Assembly: GCF_030866765.1 (NCBI RefSeq)
Contig: NZ_CP133017.1
Coordinates: forward strand, 1,269,001 to 1,333,000
Direction of reading: 5' to 3'
DNA from: Paenibacillus silvisoli
GTDB lineage: Bacteria; Bacillota; Bacilli; Paenibacillales; Paenibacillaceae
Length of the DNA stretch: 64,000 nucleotides
How positions within the stretch are numbered: the first letter of the stretch is position 1; the number at the start of each line of letters is the position of its first letter. Shown piece after piece: positions 10,301-18,554 of the stretch. Position numbers and translations under genes: made by a program. The notes beneath the pieces are model-generated. The model was not told the origin of the DNA and made no database searches. It saw nothing but the letters and a program-made list of their open reading frames with translations.

Positions 10301-10418
10301 AGGCTATGTAACCGAAGCGCCGGTCGTCGTGCAAGAGTCAAGAACGCTGGAATCGCTCTACCATCACGGTGGATCGGCTATCTTTGAAAGTCTGAACTTG
10401 GACGATATCCGGAAATAA
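7377..10418 (+). CDS. Secreted clan GH-A glycoside hydrolase, large
   Basis: 1013 residues. A signal peptide (KRLCKKW, then a hydrophobic core, cleavage near AKASA) is followed by a beta-rich region (35-370), a carbohydrate-binding-like domain (about 375-525: WWEGEDF... AFDSFMLIKES) and a TIM barrel from about 570. Clan-A catalytic glutamates are visible: acid/base E721 in IEIQNED and nucleophile E909 in SMISETTW. The specific GH family and substrate cannot be named. The protein ends about 105 residues after the nucleophile with no C-terminal beta domain. The next gene, 15 nt away, encodes a CBM/FN3/SLH protein, so both probably act at the cell surface. Confidence 0.85.
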   Translation: MKGKRLCKKWFVLIMIFTLFAPLLNLGMGAKASAAFQEVVSIKNVSVSGNKVNAVLVNNESNAKNMVFVAAMYGEQTEMMNAKLSDVQLPAAGGTVKVSVTFDFAIDSAKHTIKLFAWRDLETKEPLSFVVTIPPGAGGLQESTEVYADPLAFYAGKVVRSFSPSENKTLSLDLTKYIDHDRKMIKSVTGELEWDYGKGVNEMNAPKAQGVTGLLNKQDQYDLDNVVIASNNEFGTVVVVSMDGLPIAESRRLMIQAMTEDKPYGFKSEKEIDKGKETGNLKITDIGSGPMNVKNIDTTVTLKGMTDVTKVYTLNENGYVAGELTGSATAAGYNIQLAPNAIYTIVEREGLANPYTASGDEQTVLEPTYVWWEGEDFTETNFPWETSSFAASTFPETRNLLAGKDQEWLSISAAPANGETPYAKYTINVPEDGTYNFFTRKFWQHGPYFWRFDDASEWQYVNDHPALLDKTVFRTNLEANWINVGKVELTAGEHTFELKLDSVREDGTYVAAFDSFMLIKESFIPKGKLKPGEKWNLAEEGFWSFEPDMDPFSESAIVDLRGLNEEVAGQSGHIRREGDKLVLGNGEEARFWGVNTGSEVTNLEHGDIDYMAARLAKNGVNLVRLHASIFGDDGKLSDQALDNYQYFISAMKKEGIYVSLSYYFVLWFNDSPFTKLQFDADQQTMYKEAVKKFLLTPNPYDDDNLPLGQDPAVALIEIQNEDSYLFWTFNPEDIYSPDQLRAFYRLFGEWATAKYGSIAAAYTAWGEGSQDPADLPDAGELKVEAIYSLSYEEQTKRRADTLQFLVENQREFYAGMKSFLENDIGTESLISASNWVTANPQKLEALERYTYDVADVIDRHAYFDSHHDTTEQWHLRPGDKYNPEPVVLHPDQNPVKIVHNADHPSMISETTWTNPTPYGAEGPFMYAAYGALQGIDMLALFSSKGPGWSTNWEKWPVMSPTMMGQFPAFAMIYRLGYVTEAPVVVQESRTLESLYHHGGSAIFESLNLDDIRK

Positions 10419-10439
10419 CCAGAGAGAGGAAAAGTGCGA

Positions 10440-12683
10440 ATGCGATTGATGAAAAGCAAACTATACGCCCTGCTGCTCGTCCTGGCGCTTGTCGCCGGCA
10501 CCGGATCCTTTGGGGCGGTCGCTGCGGCCGCTGATGAAACGCCGGCAGCGGACACAGCTTTGTTTAACTTTGAAGAAGGCAATACGCATGGCTTTACCGT
10601 TTCGAACGGCAGCGTCGAGGTCGATCCGACGCAAGCTTTTGCAGGACAGAGCTCGCTGAAAGTGAATTTCACCGGGGAGGACATGGCTGAGCTGGGCCTC
10701 GACCGTCCAGGTGGAGATATTCCGGCAGGCACTCAAATTGAATACCGCATCTTTATTCCCGAGGGTACGAACCTCAACCTTCAACCGTATATTTTCGGTG
10801 CAGGATGGGCTTGGAACGGTCAGTGGAATCAAGGCGGCGGCGAGAAAGGCAAATGGATCACGCTGAACGTTGGGTTCACTAACGGTGCTGCCCCGCCGGA
10901 AAAGCTGGGGATTCAAATTTTTCCGGAAGGTCCCGGACATATTTGGGTTGACAGCATTACGTATCCCGGGTTTGGAGTGCCGCCGGATGAAGAGCCTCCG
11001 ACCGCGCCCGCGAATATTACGGCGAGCGTAACAACGTCGACCGAGATTACGCTAAATTGGGACGCCTCTTCCGATAATGTCGGCGTGGTCGACTATGAAG
11101 TTTATGTAAATGGATCTCGCGCCGGCGTGGTAACGGGTACGACTTTCACCGCGAGCGGCTTGCAGCCGAGGCACGTCTACGAGGTTAGGGTCAAAGCTTA
11201 CGATGATCTGGGCAACTCCGCTTGGAGCGAGCCTGTGACGGCCTCCACTGCATCGGCGGGCGCGACGGTCACGGCGGCATTTAACGAAAACACGCGGAAG
11301 GTGAGCATAACGGGAACCGTTAGCTCGGGCCAAGGGCACCAGGTAACCGTTCTTGTAAAGGATCCGCAGCAGAATATGCATTATTTGGATCAGCAAACGT
11401 TGAAAGCCGCCGGAAACTATGCTTTCGAATTTGGAGCAGTCCAGGCGCTTCCGGGGGCCTATCAGGTGACGATTAGCGCGGATGGGATCGATGCCGTCGC
11501 GACGGCGTCATTCGTAGTGCCTGGTTCAACCGGCGGCACGCCTCCGGTACAGCCGACCGATCCGAAGCCAAACAGCAGCCTCACGGTAAACGCGGATAGC
11601 TTCAATAATCCGAAGGATGGGAAAATTTCATTCAGCTTGCCGGCAGGTAAAAATGAACTCATCCTGCCTCGGAATGCTTTCGAGCTTGCGGACGGCAATG
11701 CAATCCTAATAAGCGCCGGGGAAGCGACCCTTACGATTCCGCCGTCCGTATTGAAATCGTTGGGTCAATTGACGCAAGATCAAGGCGCGAGCCTATCCAT
11801 TCGAATGAAAGCTTTGACGGAAAGCGAAGCAGCCGGACTTGCCGGATCGAGTTCCGCGTTCCGAATCGCCGGCAGCTATTACAGCTTTGAGGCGTCAGCC
11901 ATCAAAGGCAGCGGAGAAGCTGTGAAGCTGACGAACTTCGAAGAGCCGGTAGAAGTCGCCTTTGCGTATGAGAGCGACAACGTTGACGAGAATCTGCTAG
12001 GCGTATACTACTACAATCCTGCAGCTAAGAAGTGGGAGTATTGCGGAGGAACCGTAGATGCTTCGAATCATCGAATTGCGGCCAGTTTGTCCCACTTCAG
12101 CACCTACGCCGTCATGGAGTATAAAAAAGCATATGCGGATGTTTCTTCGGAACGCTGGTCGCACGATGCGATCACCGTCTTATCGGCGAAACATTTGGTG
12201 AATGGGAAAACGGACGATCGCTTTGCTCCGACAGAGACGACGACTAGAGCGGAATTCTCGGCTATGCTTGCCCGATTGCTAGGCTTGTCCGGCGAAAGCG
12301 GAACGCCGTTCGCAGACGTGAAGAAAGAAGCATGGTATGCGGATTCCGTAGCCTCCTTATACAAGGCAAAGCTGATTACAGGTAAGAGCTCGGATCGATT
12401 CGCGCCGAATGAAGTTGTAACCCGCGAGGAAATGGCCGTATTGCTCGTGAGGGCGTTTGCTTATGCGACCGGTAAGGAGCTCGCTGCTTCAGGCAGTCTA
12501 ACGTTCTCGGATAAAGATCAAATATCCGCGTGGGCGTCCAAAGAGGTTACGGCAGCCGTCGATGCAGAACTTATGGCAGGCACGGGCAACGGTCTATTTG
12601 CTCCGCAAGCAGTTACAAGCCGTGAGCAGACCGCGCAAGCCATCTATAATTTCCTCAAATTGCTGGCGCTAACTGTGAAATAA
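10440..12683 (+). CDS. Cell-surface CBM/fibronectin-III protein with three SLH domains
   Basis: About 747 residues. I prefer ATG 10440, which is well spaced from GAGAGAGG (10421-10428); an upstream GTG at 10434 is possible. Order: signal peptide (to about AAAADE); jelly-roll CBM-like domain (about 35-180, NFEEGNTHGFTVSNG); FN3 domain (about 183-272, ending NSAWSEPVTAST); a second beta domain; a Pro/Thr linker; a beta domain ending HFSTYAVMEY; three SLH motifs from about residue 561 (YADVSSERWSHDAI; FADVKKEAWYADSV; FSDKDQISAWASKEV) that bind cell-wall secondary polymer. No catalytic motif is seen. It may anchor or assist the upstream hydrolase. Confidence 0.88.
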   Translation: MRLMKSKLYALLLVLALVAGTGSFGAVAAAADETPAADTALFNFEEGNTHGFTVSNGSVEVDPTQAFAGQSSLKVNFTGEDMAELGLDRPGGDIPAGTQIEYRIFIPEGTNLNLQPYIFGAGWAWNGQWNQGGGEKGKWITLNVGFTNGAAPPEKLGIQIFPEGPGHIWVDSITYPGFGVPPDEEPPTAPANITASVTTSTEITLNWDASSDNVGVVDYEVYVNGSRAGVVTGTTFTASGLQPRHVYEVRVKAYDDLGNSAWSEPVTASTASAGATVTAAFNENTRKVSITGTVSSGQGHQVTVLVKDPQQNMHYLDQQTLKAAGNYAFEFGAVQALPGAYQVTISADGIDAVATASFVVPGSTGGTPPVQPTDPKPNSSLTVNADSFNNPKDGKISFSLPAGKNELILPRNAFELADGNAILISAGEATLTIPPSVLKSLGQLTQDQGASLSIRMKALTESEAAGLAGSSSAFRIAGSYYSFEASAIKGSGEAVKLTNFEEPVEVAFAYESDNVDENLLGVYYYNPAAKKWEYCGGTVDASNHRIAASLSHFSTYAVMEYKKAYADVSSERWSHDAITVLSAKHLVNGKTDDRFAPTETTTRAEFSAMLARLLGLSGESGTPFADVKKEAWYADSVASLYKAKLITGKSSDRFAPNEVVTREEMAVLLVRAFAYATGKELAASGSLTFSDKDQISAWASKEVTAAVDAELMAGTGNGLFAPQAVTSREQTAQAIYNFLKLLALTVK

Positions 12684-12713
12684 CGCCTTATGCTATAAAG
12701 GAGAATAAACAAT

Positions 12714-13937
12714 ATGACCCAATTACCTATAAGGCTGGCGATCGTCGGAGGCAATCGCGGAGGCACCTTTGATCAATCCCTGAACATCTTCAAAGATAAA
12801 ATAAGGCTGACTGCCGTTTGCGACCTCGATGAAGGCGTGCTTAAGCAATGGCTGGAACGTTATCCTGGCGCAAAGGGCTATACAAGCTATGATCGTTTGC
12901 TCGACGACCCGGACATCGATGCGGTGTTTCTGGCTACGCCTGTTCCGTTGCATGCCAAGCAAGCCGTTGCGGCTATGAAAGCGGGAAAGCACGTGCTTAG
13001 CGAGGTTATTGCGGCGACAAGTCTGGAAGAATGCTGGGAACTCGTCGAAACCGTGGAGACAACCGGTCTCACCTATATGCTAGCCGAAAACTATTGCTAC
13101 ATGCGTCCGAACATGATGGTACACAACCTGGTGAACCAAGGTCTCTTCGGAGAGCTGACTTATGCCGAAGGCGCCTATCTCCACGATTGCCGAAATATCA
13201 CTCACTACGCGGACGGCAGTCTAACCTGGCGCGGGGCGCACAAAAAGGATTCTAATTACCTCAGCTACCCTACCCATTCGTTAGGCCCGATTGCGCAATG
13301 GTTCGGCATCAACAAGCCAGGCGGCGATGAACTTGCCACGATGTGCACGTTTACGACGCAGGAAGCTTCCGCTCATCGTTATTTCCAGGAAGTATTCGGA
13401 GACGATCACCCTGGGGCAAAAAAAGGGTATTGGAAGCAAGGCGATTCGGCAACCGCGCTGATTCAGACGAAAAAAAGCGCGCTCATCCAATTAAGAATGG
13501 ATGTTAGATCACCGAGGCCGCACAATATGACTCACTATGCCCTGCAAGGCTCGAATGGGGCGTATGAGTCGGCGCGGCATCGGAATGAAGATCCGTTGCT
13601 CTGGATCAAAGGGCTTTCCCCTGGAACCTCGGTCTGGGAGCCAGGCTGCATCGAGGCAGAATGGGAGCCATTGTGGAAGCATGCTCCCGAGTATGAGCAC
13701 GCTTCGTGGAAGAAGTGGAAGGGGACGGCGGACTTATCCGGACACGGTGGCGGTGATTTCTTCATTCTGGAAGAATTCAGTGACGCGATTATCGAGAAGC
13801 GCCGGCCGGCGATCGACGTCTATGACGCTGTCACCTGGAGCTGCGTAGCCCCTCTCTCCCTGCAGTCTGTTATGCAAGGCAATAAGCCGGTGTCTTTCCC
13901 TCGGTTCAATAAGAACTCAATTTCCACGACCGAATAA
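12714..13937 (+). CDS. Gfo/Idh/MocA-family oxidoreductase
   Basis: 407 residues. The N-terminal Rossmann fold begins RLAIVGGNRGGTF (residues 7-19) and continues with DAVFLATPVPLHAKQAVAAM and GKHVLSEVIAA, where the usual EKP is replaced by SEV. The C-terminal domain is the alpha/beta fold of the family (THSLGPIAQWFGI). These enzymes oxidise or isomerise sugars and cyclitols with NAD(P)H. It lacks a signal peptide and lies 30 bp after the SLH gene with AAAGGAG as ribosome binding site, so it is probably co-transcribed and processes a sugar freed by the surface hydrolase (inference). Confidence 0.85.
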   Translation: MTQLPIRLAIVGGNRGGTFDQSLNIFKDKIRLTAVCDLDEGVLKQWLERYPGAKGYTSYDRLLDDPDIDAVFLATPVPLHAKQAVAAMKAGKHVLSEVIAATSLEECWELVETVETTGLTYMLAENYCYMRPNMMVHNLVNQGLFGELTYAEGAYLHDCRNITHYADGSLTWRGAHKKDSNYLSYPTHSLGPIAQWFGINKPGGDELATMCTFTTQEASAHRYFQEVFGDDHPGAKKGYWKQGDSATALIQTKKSALIQLRMDVRSPRPHNMTHYALQGSNGAYESARHRNEDPLLWIKGLSPGTSVWEPGCIEAEWEPLWKHAPEYEHASWKKWKGTADLSGHGGGDFFILEEFSDAIIEKRRPAIDVYDAVTWSCVAPLSLQSVMQGNKPVSFPRFNKNSISTTE

Positions 13938-13953
13938 ATAGAAGGCAATGAAG

Positions 13954-13984
13954 AGGCTGCCGGCCATGTCGGCGGCCTTTTTGC
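13954..13984 (+). terminator. Terminator after the oxidoreductase
   Basis: Hairpin AGGCTGCCGGC-CAT-GTCGGCGGCCT with a T5 tail. Confidence 0.88.
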
Positions 13985-14021
13985 TTATGAGCCTATTTAT
14001 GAAATCTTTAATTTCCAGATG

Positions 14022-14075
14022 TTGACTATGGCGCGATGGAGTGATTATACTGTATATATGAATATACACAGTATA
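14022..14075 (+). promoter_or_regulatory. Promoter with YtrA-type operator over the -10
   Basis: -35 TTGACT (14022-14027), 18-bp spacer, -10 TATACT (14046-14051). The -10 is the left end of a 30-bp near-perfect palindrome (14046-14075) with outer arms TATACTGT and ACAGTATA and further pairing inside. The GntR repressor encoded two genes on is of the YtrA subfamily, known to autoregulate through such AT-rich dyads. Binding here would block RNA polymerase. Confidence 0.82.
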
Positions 14076-14096
14076 TAGATCGGGGGCGAGAGCACA

Positions 14097-14819
14097 ATGT
14101 CGAGCTGGCAAGGGGCATGGCGGCTGCTGCGGTTTGAAGCGGGGCGTTCTTGGTTCGGGCTGCTGATCACCATTCTGATGTTCACGTATATGTGCATCAT
14201 GATGATGCCGCTGTTCGAGAATTTGCTTGAGCACGGCAGAGGCGGCGGCTATAGCTGGGCTTGCAATTTTGTCTATTTGTCCATCCTGCCTACTATGGGA
14301 TTTCTGATGAATCGAAGCGTGATGCGTTACTGGTCGTGCGACGCTCATACGCGCAAGATTGCTTATCTGCGTACAATGCCGATCGGCTGGCGTACGATTG
14401 TCATGGCGCGCATGCTGCAGCATGTCATCGTGCTGACGATCGTGGGACTGTACTTCTTCTCGCTGCAATACTTGGTGCTGAGCGAGCTCCGGGAGCTTCT
14501 GGAACCTGGCGAATACATCGTGTTCGCGCTCATCTGGTACGGATACGCTTTGTTTGTCGGCGCCACCTATGTTTATTTTGAACAGACGACAAACGGTTGG
14601 ACGTACTTGGCAGTCTGCTTCGCCTATCTGCTGCTGTTCTTGCTGGTCGGCTTGCTGCTATGGCTGTCGGATACGGATTTTATGTACGGAACAATCGAAG
14701 CTTCCCGCAATCATTCGTTCATTTGGCCGGTATGCTCGCTGCTTCTCGGTTTGGCTGGAATGTGCTTGGCCGGCGCGCTTATTCAGAGAAGAAACGGCAG
14801 CCGCAATTTGCTGCATTAA
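14097..14819 (+). CDS. Six-helix membrane protein of an ABC exporter operon
   Basis: 240 residues with about six hydrophobic segments (near 20-40, 57-75, 100-120, 135-155, 170-190, 205-228). It resembles ABC-2-type permease subunits of YtrC/YtrD style in layout, but no signature motif is visible. It is the first gene of the operon under the palindromic operator and precedes the GntR repressor by 30 bp. It is probably the membrane partner of the first ATPase (15277). Confidence 0.65.
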   Translation: MSSWQGAWRLLRFEAGRSWFGLLITILMFTYMCIMMMPLFENLLEHGRGGGYSWACNFVYLSILPTMGFLMNRSVMRYWSCDAHTRKIAYLRTMPIGWRTIVMARMLQHVIVLTIVGLYFFSLQYLVLSELRELLEPGEYIVFALIWYGYALFVGATYVYFEQTTNGWTYLAVCFAYLLLFLLVGLLLWLSDTDFMYGTIEASRNHSFIWPVCSLLLGLAGMCLAGALIQRRNGSRNLLH

Positions 14820-14849
14820 GGGACATGAACGCGAGAGAGGGTGTGAACG

Positions 14850-15284
14850 GTGTGGATTCCGATACAGCTGAACGAACATAGCGCAGAGCCGTTATACCAC
14901 CAGATCGAGGTGCAGCTTCGCGCGTTCATTGTCAGCGGACAGATGCCGGAGGGCACGATGCTGCCTTCGATACGGGAGCTGGCGCAGCTGACCAAATGCA
15001 GCGTCATTACGGTTCGGCGGGTGTATCAGGATTTGGAAAATGAAGGGTTGATCCGCACGAGACAGGGCACGGGCACTTTCGTCGCCAAAGTGGAGGACGA
15101 AGCCCGCGACCGCCAGCGCCGCAATGCGGTGATGGAAGCGCTCGAGAGCGCCGTCGATGCGGGGCTTCGCGTGCATTTTGGAGAGGATGAAATCGTGGAG
15201 ATGCTGCAAGAGGTGCTCCGGAGCAGACGGGAAGCCGATGCTTCGGCTGCAGCTCCAGGCGGGGAGGAGGCGCAACATGATTGA
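14850..15284 (+). CDS. GntR-family repressor, YtrA subfamily
   Basis: 144 residues. GTG start with GAGAGAGG 9 nt upstream. The winged helix is complete (EPLYHQIEVQLRAFIVSG; LPSIRELAQLTKCSVITVRR; EGLIRTRQGTGTFVAKV). It is followed by only about 60 residues, the short effector-free tail that defines the YtrA subfamily. These repressors control adjacent ABC exporters, often in response to cell-wall antibiotics. The likely target is the 30-bp dyad at 14046-14075. It overlaps the next gene by 8 nt. Confidence 0.88.
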   Translation: MWIPIQLNEHSAEPLYHQIEVQLRAFIVSGQMPEGTMLPSIRELAQLTKCSVITVRRVYQDLENEGLIRTRQGTGTFVAKVEDEARDRQRRNAVMEALESAVDAGLRVHFGEDEIVEMLQEVLRSRREADASAAAPGGEEAQHD

Positions 15285-16182
15285 CGCGGCTGTCGCCATT
15301 GAAGGCTTGGTGCAGAAGAGGAAGGATTTCGAGCTGGGGCCGATCGACTTGCGCATTCCGCGCGGGTATATTACGGCGATCGTAGGGCCGAACGGCTCCG
15401 GGAAGAGCTCGCTGTTTCGGCTGATGCTCGATCTGGCTAAGCCGGACACGGGCGGAATCGAGCTGCTGGGCGAACAGGTCGGGAGCGGCGAGGATACGGC
15501 GCTTAAAGCGAAGATCGGCTACGTGCCAGAGCAGGCAATAGATTTAGAGGATGCGCTGCGGGGCAGTCAGAAGGCCGATTTTGTCCGGCAGTGGTATCCG
15601 AACTGGGACATTCATCTCTATCAGGAGCTGCTAAGGCGCTTCGAGGTAGATCCGGCCATAAAGCTGGGCAAGATGTCCAAAGGGATGCGCAGGAAGTTCG
15701 ATCTGGCGATTGCGATGGCACATCAGCCGGAGCTGCTGCTGCTCGATGAGCCTTCCTCGGGGCTTGACCCGATCGCGTGGAAAACGATGATCGAGGTGCT
15801 TCACCGTTACATGGAGCGGGGCGAGCGGACGGTCGTGATGGCATCGCATATTATCGACGAAGTGAAGCGTCTTGCCGATTATATCGTGTTCGTCGTGCAG
15901 GGGAAGGTGCTCGGCATGTACGAGAAGGATGCGCTGCTGGACGGCTGGCAAGCTCTGTACGTCGATTCGGGCGGGCATGCGGTCGATTGGCGGCGGATGC
16001 CGGGTTATCGGACTGCGGCTTTAACGGGCGGAAGCACGTATAAAGTCGTGACCGGAGAGGCGCACGAGGCGGAGCGCTGGCTGGCGAACGAGGCGGCGGG
16101 CGTGCGGCTGATTAGCAAGCAGAAGCTGGAGCTGGAAGAAATTTTGCTGTTTCATATCGAACAGGCGAGAGGAGTTTTGTAG
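15277..16182 (+). CDS. ABC transporter ATP-binding protein (YtrB-like)
   Basis: 301 residues from ATG 15277, chosen because GGGGAGGAGG (15261-15270) precedes it; an in-frame upstream extension would overlap the repressor fully. Walker A GPNGSGKSS, signature KMSKGMRRKFDLA (degenerate LSGGQ), and Walker B LLLLDEPSSGLDP are present, then the switch His (VMASHI). A C-terminal domain of about 80 residues follows. It should power the 14097 membrane protein or the downstream permease. Confidence 0.9.
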   Translation: MIDAAVAIEGLVQKRKDFELGPIDLRIPRGYITAIVGPNGSGKSSLFRLMLDLAKPDTGGIELLGEQVGSGEDTALKAKIGYVPEQAIDLEDALRGSQKADFVRQWYPNWDIHLYQELLRRFEVDPAIKLGKMSKGMRRKFDLAIAMAHQPELLLLDEPSSGLDPIAWKTMIEVLHRYMERGERTVVMASHIIDEVKRLADYIVFVVQGKVLGMYEKDALLDGWQALYVDSGGHAVDWRRMPGYRTAALTGGSTYKVVTGEAHEAERWLANEAAGVRLISKQKLELEEILLFHIEQARGVL

Positions 16183-16185
16183 AAC

Positions 16186-17088
16186 ATGAACGCGTTATCG
16201 GTTGAACGGATTTTTAAGCAGTACGGGGATAAAACGGCCGTGAACGGCATCAGCTTCAATGTCGCGCCAGGGGAAATTTACGGCCTGCTCGGCGCGAACG
16301 GGGCGGGCAAAACGACGACGATGCGGATGGTGCTCGGCTTGATCTATCCGGATGCCGGCAGTATCCGGTACGACGGCAAAGCCTACAGCAAGGAACAGCT
16401 TCAAGGATTGGGTTATTTGCCGGAGGAGCGGGGCCTTTATCCGAAGGTAAAGGTCAGCGACCAGATTCATTATCTCGCGCAGCTGCGCGGCATGTCCCGC
16501 CGGGACGCCGATCAAAACCTGCGCTATTGGCTGGATCGGTTCGGCGTGCCGGAGTATTACGGCAAGAAGGTGGAGGAGCTGTCGAAGGGCAATCAGCAAA
16601 AAATCCAATTCATCGCCGCCGTCATTCACCGTCCGCGCATCGTCATCATGGACGAAGCGTTCAGCGGACTCGATCCGGTTAACGTCGAGCTGCTCAAGTC
16701 AACGGTAAAGGAGCTTCGCGATTCCGGCTCCAGCATCCTGTTCTCCACGCACCGGATGGAGCACGTCGAGGAGCTTTGCCGCAACATTACGATTATGCAT
16801 CGGTCCAATCCCGTTCTGCAGGGCAATCTGAAGGCGATCAAGAAGCAGTTTCCGCGGGAACGGATCATTCTGGGAACGGAAGGCGACGTGAAGGGGCTGG
16901 AAGCGGTAGGCGGCGTCATGAACGTGAAGCGCCACGAATACGGCTACGAGCTGCTCATCAACAACGAGGCGGCAGGCCGTCCCGTGCTGGAGCTCGCCAT
17001 GGCGCAAACGGGCGTCAACCGTTTTGAAATTATGGAACCGACGCTCAACGAAATCTTTATTAAAACGGTAGGTGAGAGCCATGAATAG
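16186..17088 (+). CDS. ABC transporter ATP-binding protein, NatA/YhaQ-like with DUF4162 tail
   Basis: 300 residues, starting 3 nt after the previous stop. Walker A GANGAGKTT, signature ELSKGNQQKIQF, Walker B RIVIMDEAFSGLDP, H-loop FSTHRMEHVEEL. The last 80 residues match the DUF4162 region of NatA-like ATPases. It overlaps the permease gene by 8 nt, and the pair resembles YhaQ-YhaP or NatA-NatB (Na+ or drug efflux). The substrate is unknown. Confidence 0.9.
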   Translation: MNALSVERIFKQYGDKTAVNGISFNVAPGEIYGLLGANGAGKTTTMRMVLGLIYPDAGSIRYDGKAYSKEQLQGLGYLPEERGLYPKVKVSDQIHYLAQLRGMSRRDADQNLRYWLDRFGVPEYYGKKVEELSKGNQQKIQFIAAVIHRPRIVIMDEAFSGLDPVNVELLKSTVKELRDSGSSILFSTHRMEHVEELCRNITIMHRSNPVLQGNLKAIKKQFPRERIILGTEGDVKGLEAVGGVMNVKRHEYGYELLINNEAAGRPVLELAMAQTGVNRFEIMEPTLNEIFIKTVGESHE

Positions 17089-18412
17089 CAGCTTCTGGAC
17101 GGTTGTCGGCTTTACGGCGAAAAATAAGATCCGGGGAAAAGCGTTTCTCATTACGACGCTCATCATTGCGGTTATTATGAGCATTGTGATCAATTTGCCG
17201 TATCTGATCTCGCAATTCAGCGGCGAAGGGAAGCCGAAGCCGATCGGTTATTTGAACAGTCAGAGCGAGAGTTTGAGCTCTCAGCTGTTTACCTCCACGC
17301 GGATTGCCTCCATGTTGAACGACTATTACGCGAAACAAGAGAAGCCTGAGCTGAAGCTCGTTCCGATCGAGGACGCCGGCTCGGCCGACGCCAACGAGAA
17401 GGCGTTGAAGCAGGCTGTCGCGGACGATGTCATTGACGGCTATATCGAGTTCTCGCCGGGCAAGGAAAGCGGGTTTCCCGCGATTACGTACAAATCCGAG
17501 AGCTTGATGGAATCGAAGGTGTCGTCGTCCCTGTCCACCGCGCTTCAAGTGGTGAAGATGGAAGCGGTCATCGGCGGCGGGGGGCTGAGCGAAGAAGTGA
17601 AGGCTCTGCTGACGAAGCCGATTGAGCTGGATACGGTACAAATTTCCACGGTAGAAGGGGCCGGCTCGATCGGTCAAGGGAAGACAAAGGAACAGCAAGG
17701 GATGGACTTCGGCACCGTATACGTCATTATCATCATGCTGTTCATGTCGATCATGATCAGCGGCCAGATGATCGCGAGCGAAATTACGGCCGAGAAGAGC
17801 TCACGCGTCATGGAAATTCTCATTACGAGCGTTGCGCCGCTGAAAGCGATGTTCGGTAAAATTTTCGGGATGTTCCTTGTGGTGCTCCTGCAAATGGCGC
17901 TTTATGTCGTCGTCATCATCGTCAACATGACGCTGCCTCATAATTCGGATAAGCTCGGCGATCTCGGCATTTCGTTAAGCAATATCGATCCGGTTCTGGT
18001 TACTTACGCGCTGGTGTTCTTCCTGACGGGTTACTTCTTGTTCGCGACGCTGTTCGCGGCCGTCGGCTCCATCGTCAGCCGTACCGAGGATTTGGGGCAG
18101 GCCGTGCTGCCGATCACGATGCTGTCGCTGGCAGGCTTCTATATCTGCATCTTCGGCGGCATGAACAATCCGGGCTCGATGCTGATGAAAATCTGTTCGT
18201 TCATTCCGTTCTTCTCGCCATACGCGATGGTCTCGCGGCTTGGGTTGTCCGATCCGCCGCTGTGGCAGGTATGGCTGTCCATTCTCATTCTGCTCGCAAC
18301 CATTCTCGCTTCGGGCTGGCTGTCCGCGAAGATTTACCGCGCAGGCGTGCTGATGTACGGCAAGAAGCCGTCGCTCAAGGAGCTTGGAAAGGCGATGCGT
18401 GCTTATAAGTAA
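17081..18412 (+). CDS. ABC-2 type permease, NatB/YhaP-like
   Basis: 443 residues from ATG 17081 (GGTGAG ribosome binding site inside the previous gene). One N-terminal membrane helix (about 22-42), an extracellular domain of about 170 residues, then five helices from about residue 208. The segment SGQMIASEITAEKSSRVMEILITSV is the conserved coupling element of this permease class, for which the ATPase at 16186 is the partner. The operon ends in a strong terminator. Confidence 0.9.
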   Translation: MNSSFWTVVGFTAKNKIRGKAFLITTLIIAVIMSIVINLPYLISQFSGEGKPKPIGYLNSQSESLSSQLFTSTRIASMLNDYYAKQEKPELKLVPIEDAGSADANEKALKQAVADDVIDGYIEFSPGKESGFPAITYKSESLMESKVSSSLSTALQVVKMEAVIGGGGLSEEVKALLTKPIELDTVQISTVEGAGSIGQGKTKEQQGMDFGTVYVIIIMLFMSIMISGQMIASEITAEKSSRVMEILITSVAPLKAMFGKIFGMFLVVLLQMALYVVVIIVNMTLPHNSDKLGDLGISLSNIDPVLVTYALVFFLTGYFLFATLFAAVGSIVSRTEDLGQAVLPITMLSLAGFYICIFGGMNNPGSMLMKICSFIPFFSPYAMVSRLGLSDPPLWQVWLSILILLATILASGWLSAKIYRAGVLMYGKKPSLKELGKAMRAYK

Positions 18413-18423
18413 GTTGATGTAAA

Positions 18424-18460
18424 GGCGGTGCAGGGGTTCTCCTCTGCACCGTCTTTTTTA
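18424..18460 (+). terminator. Terminator of the ABC exporter operon
   Basis: Hairpin CGGTGCAG-GGGTTCTC-CTCTGCACCG with a T6 tail. Confidence 0.92.
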
Positions 18461-18554
18461 TGGGCAGCCAGTAAAAAGGGTTTGTTGTTCGCTGGATAGA
18501 ATTGTTTTCTCTGACTGTATGAAACCTTCGCGGAAATTGGAGGGCTAACTTGCC

